Origin: JBEKYD01 sp049509915
GTDB lineage: Bacteria; Acidobacteriota; Terriglobia; Bryobacterales; Bryobacteraceae
Assembly (NCBI GenBank): GCA_049509915.1
Contig: JBEKZL010000065.1
Location: 1 to 27,212, forward strand
DNA length: 27,212 bases
Direction of reading: 5' to 3'
Positions 9,426 to 17,008 of the stretch are shown in pieces (position 1 is the first letter of the stretch; every line of letters begins with the position of its first letter). The notes beneath the pieces are model-generated. The model saw only the letters and a list, made by a program, of their open reading frames with translations, was not told the DNA's origin and did no database searches. The translations under genes were made by a program, and so were the position numbers.

Positions 9426-9688
9426 TTAGGGCTGGATCGGTTTCAGTCGGTAAACCTTGCCCAGGATGGTATTAGCCAGATCCTGTAGCAGCGGCGACTC
9501 TCGGAGGCGAAGAACCGGGCGGTTCTGCGGGCGAGTCAGTTCGCCCGGCAGCAAGAACAGTTTGTGGCGCAGCTTTTGAAGAGTCAAGCTCTGCCGGGAT
9601 TCCTCCAGGCAATACCGCTGAAACGCAGTGACCAGGTTGTAGGCAAGCCGAATGATCTCCATGTACAGCGCGTTACCCGCCGGCTCAC
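9426..9688 (-). pseudogene. Transposase C-terminal fragment
   Basis: Reading leftward from about 9688, the frame gives AGNALYMEIIRLAYNLVTAF, then QRYCLEESRQSLTLQKLRHK and LFLLPGELTRPQNRPVLRL, ending at a TAA (9426-9428). This is the C-terminal end of a DDE transposase of the IS4/IS1380 broad type; the RLAYNLV block followed by LPGELTRPQNRP is the recognisable part. All catalytic residues are missing because the frame begins inside the neighbouring recombinase remnant. It is a dead IS end left after a deletion or recombination. No terminal inverted repeat was identified. Confidence 0.6.
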
Positions 9689-10047
9689 ATTCCGAAGATC
9701 TCGCACTCCTCCATCAACCGGCACCAGTCTTTGTCCGTGCGGGACAGCCGTGAGACCTCCCGGCTGCCGACGATTCCGACCTCACCTAATGCCACCAAAC
9801 TGAGCACGCGCTCGAAGCCTTTTCGACGAGCGGCGGCTATGCCCGCGCTCGATCCCAGATCACTATTGATGATCTCCACCTGCTTCCAGCCCAGAGCCCG
9901 CACTCTTTCGGCCACGGCATACCGCAGGTGCTGACTTTCCTTATTCCGCCGTACCTGTTTCTCGCTGGATTGCCGTAAGTCAACGATGTCTTTGTGAGCC
10001 AGGTGCTCCGCCTTGATCTTAGGATTGAACAAGACCTCTGTCATCAA
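9685..10047 (-). pseudogene. Truncated serine recombinase (resolvase N-terminal domain)
   Basis: The 120-aa product matches the N-terminal catalytic domain of large serine recombinases. DLRQSSEKQVRRNKESQ carries the likely nucleophile Ser27, followed by RALGWKQVEIINSDLGSSAG, RKGFERVLSLVALGEVGIV and the conserved SREVSRLSRTDKDW. Normal members continue for several hundred residues with the Recombinase and zinc-ribbon domains. This one stops right after CEIFGM, where the sequence switches to a transposase tail. The truncation means it can no longer recombine sites unaided. The start overlaps the end of the upstream small gene (10019-10186) by 29 nt, an arrangement suggesting translational coupling in the original element. 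Confidence 0.75.
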
Positions 10048-10186
10048 CCTTTCCTCCCTCCTCGTGAAGAACCGCCACCAAAACGCGGGCCGTGAGATCG
10101 ATCAGATCGGTGCGTGTCGCTGCGTCCATCGCCACGGTCCCGTTTTTTTTTCGGATCATCAGGTCCAGAAGTTGTAGTTGCACCAC
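10019..10186 (-). CDS. Small ORF upstream of recombinase, about 54 aa
   Basis: AAGGGAGGT (complement of 10191-10199) lies 4 nt before a GTG at 10186 and 7 nt before a second GTG at 10183; the second has the better spacing. The product reads QLQLLDLMIRKKNGTVAMDA, then ATRTDLIDLTARVLVAVLHE and ends KVDDRGLVQS. It is soluble and probably helical, with no recognised domain. I recall small ORFs of this kind preceding serine recombinases in related mobile elements, which fits its 29-nt overlap with the recombinase remnant. Codons for Arg-Lys-Lys-Asn contain a run of nine A residues, a possible slippage site. Function unknown. Confidence 0.5.
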   Translation of the reverse strand: MVQLQLLDLMIRKKNGTVAMDAATRTDLIDLTARVLVAVLHEEGGKVDDRGLVQS

Positions 10187-10443
10187 GACGACCTCCCTTG
10201 CATCCGTCAACAGCCGTTTGCAGAAGGTTATCGTGATCGTGTTCTTCAGGGGCGGGTGGTGAACAGATCAATGAAGCGAGAGTGAGAAGAGCTTTCCTAC
10301 TCAGGTGCGGTCGTTCCGTGATCTTCATCTCGGCGCAGTCCCGCGCCAGCACCCAAACCGGAATCTTCAGTCGCTTCCCCCCTGCTGGGGTGTCATCGGC
10401 GCCAAAACGTACAATAGACCTAACGGCGATCTGGAGGGCCAGC
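10187..10443. other. Intergenic stretch without supported gene
   Basis: I see no reading frame with a recognisable product, and no repeat or RNA, between the recombinase-associated ORF and the GNAT remnant. The only notable element is GGAGGG at 10433-10438, which looks like the old ribosome binding site of the GNAT remnant. Confidence 0.35.
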
Positions 10444-10720
10444 CTGGGGCAGCTTTCTGATCGGGATCAACTTGCGAGAATGCCCTTAATGCTCTGGCCC
10501 GACGCGTGGTTTGAGGAGCACCTCAAGGAGATCCGATGACGCCTTATAATCCGTGGGATGTCCGGCACTCTTGCCGATGGCGATCCTGGCGGCCCAAGCT
10601 TCCCGCAGGGATGTCTCGAGATGGCGTCCGATACATGGATTGATAACGAAGAGTCGCTGCGCGCGCATGAAGCTCTTGGTTTCGAGGTTATCAACCGATG
10701 CGTTAATTTCCGCAAGGCGT
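10444..10720 (+). pseudogene. GNAT acetyltransferase remnant (AAC(6')-like)
   Basis: Pieces of an aminoglycoside 6'-N-acetyltransferase-like GNAT protein are spread over two or three frames. The N-terminal part (LSDRDQLARMPLMLWPDAWF then EEHLKEI) ends at a premature TGA at 10537. A shifted frame gives LLPMAILAAQASR. After a large loss of the acetyl-CoA-binding core, the C-terminal part (CLEMASDTWIDNEESLRAHE then ALGFEVINRCVNFRKAL) follows in another frame. GGAGGG at 10433-10438 sits 5 nt before a CTG (10444) where an ATG would be expected. The natural stop after FRKAL is also missing, and the sequence runs into the end of the convergent ABC ATPase gene. The gene is dead. Intact relatives acetylate aminoglycosides or other amines. 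Confidence 0.7.
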
Positions 10721-11581
10721 TGTGGGATGGATTTGGAACCGTGGCGCAATCCGCTCCTGGGGTACCTCGCCGTCCATCCGTGGCGACGACAATTCCACAC
10801 GCAGTCTCGGAATGGCGGCTATCAGAGCCTGGGTGTAAGGATGTGACGGGCGGCGGAATATATTCTCCGTCGAGTTGAATTCTACGATCCGGCCTTCCGA
10901 TAAGATCGCGACCCGCCCACATATAGAGCCGACTGACAATAGGTCATGGGAAATGAATAGGATGCTCATCTTCAGATCCCTGTTCAGCCGGGAAAAGAGA
11001 TTGAGGATCTCCGACTGCGTCACCGCGTCTAAGGCGCTCGTCGGCTCATCCGCCAGCAGCAGGCGCGGCCTGTGGACAATCGCCATCGCGAGGAGTACCC
11101 GCTGCGCCTGTCCCACGCTCAACTGGCACGGATAGCGCTGTAGAAACTCTTCGTCGGCGGGCAGGCTCACCCTTTCGAGCATTCCCAAAGAGTCCGTGCC
11201 GCCGAAAGATCCGCCATGATGATCTCGATGTGTGCGCCATGCCTCGCGGAACTGGTCCCCGATCCGCATGGCGGGATTCAAGCTGGCAATTGGGCTCTGC
11301 AGCACCAACCCGATCTCCCGTCCGCGTATGCGCCGCATCTCCCTTTCCGAGATCTCCAGCAGGTTGCGTCCCCCAAACTGTATCTCGCCCTGCACTGATC
11401 CACCCCGGTGCTGCAACAGCCGCAGCAGGGCCAGTGCCATGGTACTCTTCCCCGATCCGCTCTCTCCCACCAAACCGACAATCTCACCCGGGGCGATCTC
11501 CAAAGCAGCGTCGCGGAGTACCGCCGGCCGGCCCGGATAGCTCGCAGTGACCCGCGTGGAAAGCAGCGGACAGCGGTCCAT
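10703..11581 (-). CDS. Peptide-type ABC transporter ATPase (OppD/DppD-like)
   Basis: This 292-aa ATPase has Walker A GESGSGKST (Lys45), Q-loop Gln95 in VLQSPIASLNP, signature LSVGQ at 154-158 (normally LSGGQ), Walker B LLLADEP with Glu179, and H-loop His212 in FISHDLL. HPYTQALIAAIPRL is the OppD/DppD C-terminal landmark. In intact OppD proteins a Cys-rich CRFHPRCP segment follows. Here the product ends as GEVPQERIAPRFQIHPTTPC plus two residues, because the last codons lie in the GNAT remnant. The 3' end has therefore probably been replaced, perhaps without loss of ATPase function. The ATG directly follows the stop of the binding-protein gene, so it is the last gene of the operon. No OppF partner is seen, so the ATPase may act as a homodimer or use an outside partner. 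Confidence 0.9.
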   Translation of the reverse strand: MDRCPLLSTRVTASYPGRPAVLRDAALEIAPGEIVGLVGESGSGKSTMALALLRLLQHRGGSVQGEIQFGGRNLLEISEREMRRIRGREIGLVLQSPIASLNPAMRIGDQFREAWRTHRDHHGGSFGGTDSLGMLERVSLPADEEFLQRYPCQLSVGQAQRVLLAMAIVHRPRLLLADEPTSALDAVTQSEILNLFSRLNRDLKMSILFISHDLLSVGSICGRVAILSEGRIVEFNSTENIFRRPSHPYTQALIAAIPRLRVELSSPRMDGEVPQERIAPRFQIHPTTPCGN

Positions 11582-13204
11582 CTATCGGCTCCCTTCCGTG
11601 CGCACCGGCTTTCGTAGCAATTCAATGTTCCAGAAGGCCTGCGGCGTCAGAGCCACGGGCGTTGCGTTTTGAACGTCGGGAGAAATCGCACTCAGCGAGT
11701 TCTTGGTTACTAGATACAGGAACGGCGCCTCGTCCCAAATGATCTGCTGTACTCGGTCGAAAGCGCGCTTTCGCACCTCGGGGCGCGGGTCGGCGGCCTG
11801 GGCCTGCATGAGCTTGTCGATCTCCGCCTCCCAGGGAGTCGCCGGCTGCTTTTGGTTGGGATTCCACTGGTGGTTCGCGGCGGAGCTGAGCCAAACATTC
11901 ATCTGCGCGCTCGGGTCGAGGTCGAAGTTCGTGAGGCCTAGCAGGCAGGACTCGTAATTGAAGGTCCGTGTGATTCGCTCGATGAGGGAATGAAAATCCA
12001 GGGTGACCACATTCAGCCGTATCCCAATGGTTTGCAGGTCCTGCTGCAGCATCGATGCGATTCGTTCCCGGTTACGGTTGCCGGCATTGGTGATCACCGA
12101 GAATTCCACGGCGTGACCCTCACGATCGTACAGTTGGCCGCCCCGGAGCCGGAACCCTTCCGACTCCAGCCTCCGCCGCGCCGACGCAACATCGTGCGGA
12201 TGAGGTTTCAGCGACGCGTTGAACCAGAACTGATTGGCTGGTGATACTGGCCCTTCAGCCGGACGCGCATGGCCCCGGTACACGATTCGGCAGATGTCCA
12301 GGCGGTTGATTGCTTCCGAGACCGCACGCCGGAATGCCGTGGATCGGAACCAGTTTTGCTTATACCCCGGAATAGGGGAGGCAGGCACCTGGTTAAACCA
12401 CATCATTTCGGATTCCAGTGACGGCCCGGCATCCACTGCGGAGCGCGGCGCCTGCCGCAACAACTCGTCGAAGATGTCCGGGTCCAGAGAGTTGATCAGG
12501 TCTATCTCGCCGCGGCGAAACTTCACCAGCTCGATGTCCCGATTCTGCTGAATCTCCAGGCGGATCCGATCGATATACGGCAGCCGGACGCCTGTGCCAT
12601 CAACTTTCCAGTAGTTGGGATTGCGCACCAGTAGGATCTCCGCCCCAGGCTTATGTTCCGCCACGAAATACGGCCCCAGCACACCCGCGGTTTTTTGCGA
12701 GGATTTCGCCGGGGTGATCGCCACTTGATCGAATAGCCGTTCCAGACCTGCGACTGGGGCGCCGAAGAGGATCGACACCGTCAGCGGATTTGATACCGTG
12801 ATCTGGGGTGGGACGTCGCTCGACCGGAAGGCGTCCGCTGTCGGGGAGTGAGTTTCCGGATCCATCAGGCGCTTCATAGTGGACGCTACATCGTCAGCCA
12901 TGAAGGGATTACCATCCGAGAACTTCACGTTCGGCCGTAGCGAGAATCGGATGCGCCGTCCTTGGCCGTCCACCTTCCAAGCGGTGGCCAGTTCCGGCGT
13001 CAGTTGCTGGGTCTTGCGGTTGATGCGAATCAAAACTCCGCCGGTGAGATAGCGGATCGTTTCGGAGCTTGCGTCTTCCACCAGTAGCGGGTCAAAAGTC
13101 TTCGGCTCGGCGCCCAGGCAGAACCGGAGTTCGCTGGGGGCCTGAGCCGCCCAGGAACTCGCCGCCAACCCGAGTGTCGCGATCGCAACCAAACAGCGTT
13201 TCAT
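11582..13204 (-). CDS. Peptide/oligopeptide ABC solute-binding protein (SBP_bac_5)
   Basis: The 540-aa product begins with a signal peptide, MKRCLVAIATLGLAASSWA, with likely cleavage after the SWA triplet. Cys4 is too close to the start to be a lipobox. The mature part is a family-5 binding protein: TPELATAWKVDGQGRRIRFS, LRPNVKFSDGNPFMADDV, GPYFVAEHKPGAEILLVRNP, NYW and a C-terminal DEAPFLYLVTKNSL region. Family members bind peptides, and some bind nickel, glycans or other ligands, so the substrate is not fixed by sequence alone. It starts in a 4-nt overlap (ATGA) with the upstream permease and abuts the ATPase gene. It should act in the periplasm and deliver ligand to the two permeases. Confidence 0.93.
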   Translation of the reverse strand: MKRCLVAIATLGLAASSWAAQAPSELRFCLGAEPKTFDPLLVEDASSETIRYLTGGVLIRINRKTQQLTPELATAWKVDGQGRRIRFSLRPNVKFSDGNPFMADDVASTMKRLMDPETHSPTADAFRSSDVPPQITVSNPLTVSILFGAPVAGLERLFDQVAITPAKSSQKTAGVLGPYFVAEHKPGAEILLVRNPNYWKVDGTGVRLPYIDRIRLEIQQNRDIELVKFRRGEIDLINSLDPDIFDELLRQAPRSAVDAGPSLESEMMWFNQVPASPIPGYKQNWFRSTAFRRAVSEAINRLDICRIVYRGHARPAEGPVSPANQFWFNASLKPHPHDVASARRRLESEGFRLRGGQLYDREGHAVEFSVITNAGNRNRERIASMLQQDLQTIGIRLNVVTLDFHSLIERITRTFNYESCLLGLTNFDLDPSAQMNVWLSSAANHQWNPNQKQPATPWEAEIDKLMQAQAADPRPEVRKRAFDRVQQIIWDEAPFLYLVTKNSLSAISPDVQNATPVALTPQAFWNIELLRKPVRTEGSR

Positions 13205-14001
13205 GTGTGGAACTCCTGAGCCGGTATTGCCAGTTTGAAGCAGGCCACCGATAACATAACTACGACCAGCGGCGCGAACCCCTCTGGGTGAAGAGAAAAT
13301 GGACTTTGCAAGTCACGCAACAGGTTTCCCCAGGTGGGGAAGGGTTCGCTCGCGCTTAGCCCCAGCAAGCCCAGGTTGGCCTCCGCTAGGATGAACACGG
13401 GAATCGTGGTCCATAGCTGCGCCAGCAGGATTGGCCTTAGGTTTGGAATCAGGTGACGCCAAAGAATCCGCAGCGTGCCGCAGCCACCGGCGCTTGCCTG
13501 CAGAATGAAATCCGATTCGCGCAGTTTCCGCGTACCCGCCCGGATGACGCGCGCCGGGCCAGCCCATCCGAGCACCGCCAGCAGTCCATAAGTCATGATG
13601 AGGGAGGCGATCGGCGGCGCGTTCAGCGGTAACAGGGCGCGCGCCGCCAACAACAGGAACAGCCATGGCACGGAAAGCATCAGGTCGATGGCCCGCACTG
13701 CGCACCTGTCCGGGAATCCGCCGAAATATCCGGCGATGCCGCCCACCATCACTGCCAGCAAGGTTGCGGCCAGTGCCGCCGCGGGAGCCAGCACCAGCGA
13801 GATCCGAGTGGCAAAGAGTAGTCGCGCCAGCCGGTCTCGCCCCAACTCGTCCGTTCCCAGCGGGAATGCAGCCGACGGGCGCGCCCCCGGCAGATCGCGG
13901 AACTGCCTGGCGTGAGAGTTCGCGGGAGCTGCCGCCGAAAGAATCGCGGCAACGAATAGTGCCGCCAGAACAAAGATGGCCAGCTGTTGCGGCCACTTCA
14001 T
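13201..14001 (-). CDS. Peptide-type ABC permease (OppC/DppC-like)
   Basis: The 266-aa inner-membrane protein shows the OppC pattern: an N-terminal helix, GTDELGRDRLARLLFATRIS, then LVLAPAAALAATLLAVMVGG, a periplasmic GYFGGF loop and further helices. The cytoplasmic coupling motif near residue 180 is degenerate (SAGGCGTLRILWRHLIPN). The end SASEPFPTWGNLLRDLQSPF is typical of the family. Five or six membrane segments are expected. GGGAGG lies just upstream of the start, and the gene shares a 4-nt ATGA overlap with both neighbours. It is the second permease half of the importer formed with the genes on either side. Length is slightly below that of most OppC proteins. Confidence 0.92.
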   Translation of the reverse strand: MKWPQQLAIFVLAALFVAAILSAAAPANSHARQFRDLPGARPSAAFPLGTDELGRDRLARLLFATRISLVLAPAAALAATLLAVMVGGIAGYFGGFPDRCAVRAIDLMLSVPWLFLLLAARALLPLNAPPIASLIMTYGLLAVLGWAGPARVIRAGTRKLRESDFILQASAGGCGTLRILWRHLIPNLRPILLAQLWTTIPVFILAEANLGLLGLSASEPFPTWGNLLRDLQSPFSLHPEGFAPLVVVMLSVACFKLAIPAQEFHT

Positions 14002-14915
14002 GCCTGCCTCCCGCGGAAACCAACCCAGTCGGACACCATGTTGCAGACCTGGGTCATCACCACCACCATGAGAGTGATCGTCACCAGGAGCGGAAGATCG
14101 CGCGCCATGGCCGCTTTCCAGGCAAGTTGACCGACGCCCGGTAGATCACACAGGGATTCCACCGGAATCGCGGCACCGAAGGCCATGCTGACGCTCACTC
14201 CGGCCAAGGCCAGCATTTGCGGCGCGACCGAAGGCAATACGTGCCGCATCAGGATCCGCGCATTGCCCAAGCCTTTTGCCCGTGCAGTCATAATGTGCGG
14301 CTGCGCATAGGCTTCTTCCAGCAGATTCCGTATGTACTCGAAAACCCGCGGGCAGATCACCAGGGCTACCAGCGCGCGAACCGGACCACCCCAATCGAAA
14401 ACCACCACCGCCATGGCGGCAGCGGGGAGACACATCAGAACCTGGTGGAACGACCCCGCCAAGCCGCGGAACAGGCGCGACCGGCACAGCACTGAGGGCA
14501 CGGCCAGCAGAAATGCCAGAGTCCATCCCCCGGCCATCCCGGCGGCCATCAGTTGGAGGGTTACCGGGAATCTCTCTCGGAGCAGTTGCGCGATGGGCCG
14601 ATTGAGGGAAGGCGAATCTCCCAGGTCCGCGTGCATCACCATTCGTTCCAACCGGTGGACGTAGAATATCAGGACGTTCCGGTTGGCCAAGTGCTCCTGT
14701 TCGATGGAAGACCGACTGGCTTCGCTCAACCGCGGATCCAGCTCTCGTTCGTCCACGAAAAAACCCGGGCTGACACGAACCAGAGCGGCAGTCAGCAGTC
14801 CTCCCAGCAATACAGTCACGGCCAACGCGCCGATTCGCGACATCAGAAATCTGCAATAATGGCGCATCGACGTACGGGCCCGTGGCGCAGCAGTCGAAAC
14901 CATGTGGTCATCCAC
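13998..14915 (-). CDS. Peptide-type ABC permease (OppB/DppB-like)
   Basis: The protein (305 aa from the first ATG) is an OppB-type inner-membrane permease. It has an N-terminal helix (IGALAVTVLLGGLLTAALVR), a periplasmic region with NRNVLIFYVHRLERMVMHAD, then LGDSPSLNRPIAQLLRERFP and VTLQLMAAGM. Several helices follow, with the coupling loop HIMTARAKGLGNARILMRHV LP and the terminal SLCDLPGVGQLAWKAAMARD. The ATG at 14915 lies 3 nt after the stop of the upstream kinase gene, with AAGGAG inside the end of that gene. Internal ATGs at 14903 and 14867 are possible starts. The close packing ties the kinase and transporter into one transcription unit. Confidence 0.9.
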   Translation of the reverse strand: MDDHMVSTAAPRARTSMRHYCRFLMSRIGALAVTVLLGGLLTAALVRVSPGFFVDERELDPRLSEASRSSIEQEHLANRNVLIFYVHRLERMVMHADLGDSPSLNRPIAQLLRERFPVTLQLMAAGMAGGWTLAFLLAVPSVLCRSRLFRGLAGSFHQVLMCLPAAAMAVVVFDWGGPVRALVALVICPRVFEYIRNLLEEAYAQPHIMTARAKGLGNARILMRHVLPSVAPQMLALAGVSVSMAFGAAIPVESLCDLPGVGQLAWKAAMARDLPLLVTITLMVVVMTQVCNMVSDWVGFRGRQA

Positions 14916-14918
14916 TGC

Positions 14919-16670
14919 TCACGCTCCTTCGGACGGTGTGGAGGGCAGCAGGAACTGTTGAATGCGGCCCCGGCCCAGATATCGTTCGCGGAAACTGATT
15001 TTGCGCGCCTGACTTGTCGCCCTCTCGCGCCCGGATGGCTCGGCCTGCGGTGCGTCGCCCTGCTGTTTCGCGCTGGCGTTGAGAGTGGTGGCCGCCAGCG
15101 GAAGTTCCAGCGTGAAGGTCGCGCCCAGACCCGGTCCTTCGCTCTCAGCCCGCAGCGTGCCGCCAACTTGTTGGGCGGCCAGTGCCCCCGAATGCAGTCC
15201 GAAACCGTGGCCGCCCGCTTTTGTGGTGAAACCGTGCTGAAAGATCCGCGTCAAGTCTTCCGCCGCCACACCAACACCATTGTCGCGGACCTCCAGACGC
15301 ACCCGGTCTTCCCCTTGCCGGCGGATGCTGACGCGGATCAACTTCTCGGTCTTCCCACGCGCGTCGATGGCCTCTTCGGCGTTGCGTAGCAGATTCAGCA
15401 GGATCTGCAAGATGGTGTGTTTGTCCACGGCCACCGACGGCACCTCCTCGTGCCCCCGTTCGAGCCGAATACCGCGCCGGTCAAGTCCTGGCCCGACGAT
15501 ACGAATCGCGTCCTCCAGCAGTGACTCTAGGGAAACGTTCTCGATCAAGCCGCAGACCTTTCCGTAACTCTGCTGGGTCGACACAATTTGCTTGATGTGC
15601 TCGATGTGCCCGGTGAGCAGTTGCAGTTCTCGTAGCGCGACCACCCGCTCCTCCGCGAGACAGGCGGCCAGCTTCACCAGGTAAGGCACGATGCGCTTCC
15701 CCTTCGGGTCGGTGTTGAAGAAATCGGGCAAATGGCCGGAGTGCTCCTCCAGCATGCTGGCCAGCAAGGCCAGTTTTTCGATCGGTGACTCCCGAATCCG
15801 CTCGGCAACCAGCGTGGCGGAGACGTTGACGCTGTTCAGGACGTTACCTACATTGTGCAGCACGCCGGTAGCAACCTCGGCCATACCCGCCTGCCGGGAC
15901 AAGGTCATCAGGCGCTGCTGCGCCTCGGCCAGTTGTTTGTAGGCCTCTTCGTGTGCCTTGACGTGCCGCTTCTCCTCCTCGAGCCGGCGCAGGTACACAC
16001 GATACGAACGGTCGAGCAAATAGACGCCGGGGAAAGCCAGGACCGTGTATTCCCAGCCGAAATGGGAATTGCAAACATGAATCACCCCGACCAGGCCGGC
16101 GCCGAAAAGATACTGCGGCCCCGTCCAGAAGAAATTGTCCTGCCATACGATGCGCGTCTTTTTTCTTTCCGTCAGCGCGATGATTTTCGAGACCACAAGA
16201 GTGTTGACCAGGAAATAGCTGGCCGACGCGCAAAACAGCAGCACGGGCAGGCTGCTGTCGATTTTGCGCAGAAACGAGGAGTGGTAAACAATGTCGCACA
16301 GAACCGCGCATAAGGCTGCGTTGCCGAAATTGAAAACGAGTTGGACCGGTCTGGGCCGCACCTGTGAGGCAAACAGGCACTGGGCCAACGTAGCTACACA
16401 ACAGATAATCAGCGCGTCGACCTTCTGCAACTCCACGGCTCCCAGTAGAACGAAGATGAAGTTCACAGACAAGGTTCCCTTCACTCCGGGCAACCTGACC
16501 TTCAATCGCGAAGAGAGGGCCGCCATCAACGCATAGGCAATGAGCTCAAACAGATGCTCCGATCGCCACTCTGCCTGAGCCACGGTAACCACCGCAGTCA
16601 GGAATCCGGCAGCCCAGACTAGGGCTACAAAACATTTAGCGCTTCTGGGCATGCCGGAATCCTGACGCAT
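14919..16670 (-). CDS. Membrane-bound sensor histidine kinase, HNVGN type
   Basis: The start is set at the ATG at 16670, preceded by AGGAGG, giving 583 aa; an open frame extends further upstream but has no such signal. The N-terminal third holds about seven or eight hydrophobic segments (for example CFVALVWAAGFLTAVVTVAQ, SVNFIFVLLGAVEL and LPVLLFCASASYFLVNTLVV), so it is a multi-helix membrane sensor and not a periplasmic-loop sensor. A coiled linker (LEEEKRHVKAHEEAYKQLAE) leads to the phospho-acceptor segment TGVLHNVGNVLNSVNVSATL with His272. The ATPase part has N box QILLNLLRNAEEAI, G1 DNGVGVA and G2 GHGFGLHS. About 60 polar residues follow. It starts 10 nt after the small 99-aa gene and ends 3 nt before OppB. 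No cognate response regulator is in the same unit; the receiver-first hybrid at 6844 is a candidate partner by family. Confidence 0.93.
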   Translation of the reverse strand: MRQDSGMPRSAKCFVALVWAAGFLTAVVTVAQAEWRSEHLFELIAYALMAALSSRLKVRLPGVKGTLSVNFIFVLLGAVELQKVDALIICCVATLAQCLFASQVRPRPVQLVFNFGNAALCAVLCDIVYHSSFLRKIDSSLPVLLFCASASYFLVNTLVVSKIIALTERKKTRIVWQDNFFWTGPQYLFGAGLVGVIHVCNSHFGWEYTVLAFPGVYLLDRSYRVYLRRLEEEKRHVKAHEEAYKQLAEAQQRLMTLSRQAGMAEVATGVLHNVGNVLNSVNVSATLVAERIRESPIEKLALLASMLEEHSGHLPDFFNTDPKGKRIVPYLVKLAACLAEERVVALRELQLLTGHIEHIKQIVSTQQSYGKVCGLIENVSLESLLEDAIRIVGPGLDRRGIRLERGHEEVPSVAVDKHTILQILLNLLRNAEEAIDARGKTEKLIRVSIRRQGEDRVRLEVRDNGVGVAAEDLTRIFQHGFTTKAGGHGFGLHSGALAAQQVGGTLRAESEGPGLGATFTLELPLAATTLNASAKQQGDAPQAEPSGRERATSQARKISFRERYLGRGRIQQFLLPSTPSEGA

Positions 16671-16680
16671 ATCGTTCCTC

Positions 16681-16980
16681 CTAATTTTTCCAGATGGATC
16701 GGGACGAAGAGAGCGATAGGTCCATTCGCACCGCAGCAGGGCATAATCGACGCCATGCTCTGCTATAGTCCCGCAGATTCTGAACACCATCCGGCGCATC
16801 CAACGGCCACAAACCTCTGGTTCCCCACACGGCTGTAGCCCACAAACTGTTACTACCCCACGCCTCGGTCCTATTAACGGTCAGAGACTCATTTCCATAC
16901 CCCTTGCCAGTGGATGACAACAACATCCGCGCAGCCAGGTAGCCCGTAACGGGCGCAGTGACGATGGTTGTTTGGTTCAT
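16681..16980 (-). CDS. Small protein with Trp hexads, downstream of subtilase
   Basis: AGGAG (complement of 16988-16992) lies 7 nt before the ATG at 16980. The 99-aa product starts MNQTTIVTAPVTGYLAARML and then has TVNRTEAWGSNSLWATAVWG TRGLWPLD, with Trp at 41, 47, 52 and 58. This spacing of five to six residues and the VWG core echo the NVVWGD hexads at the end of the subtilase encoded 28 nt upstream. The remaining 40 residues are Arg/Ser-rich and unrecognised. There is no clear signal peptide. Its TAG stop overlaps the ribosome binding site of the kinase gene, so it is translated within the same unit. It may be a cognate repeat protein, or a broken-off end of an ancestral longer repeat tail. 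Confidence 0.6.
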   Translation of the reverse strand: MNQTTIVTAPVTGYLAARMLLSSTGKGYGNESLTVNRTEAWGSNSLWATAVWGTRGLWPLDAPDGVQNLRDYSRAWRRLCPAAVRMDLSLSSSRSIWKN

Positions 16981-17008
16981 CTCAGTGCTCCTCGACTGCA
17001 TCATCTCC

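Noticed and set aside
11230..11550. Plus-strand frames of about 100 aa
   Set aside because: They are antisense to the ABC ATPase, whose Walker and signature motifs are intact.
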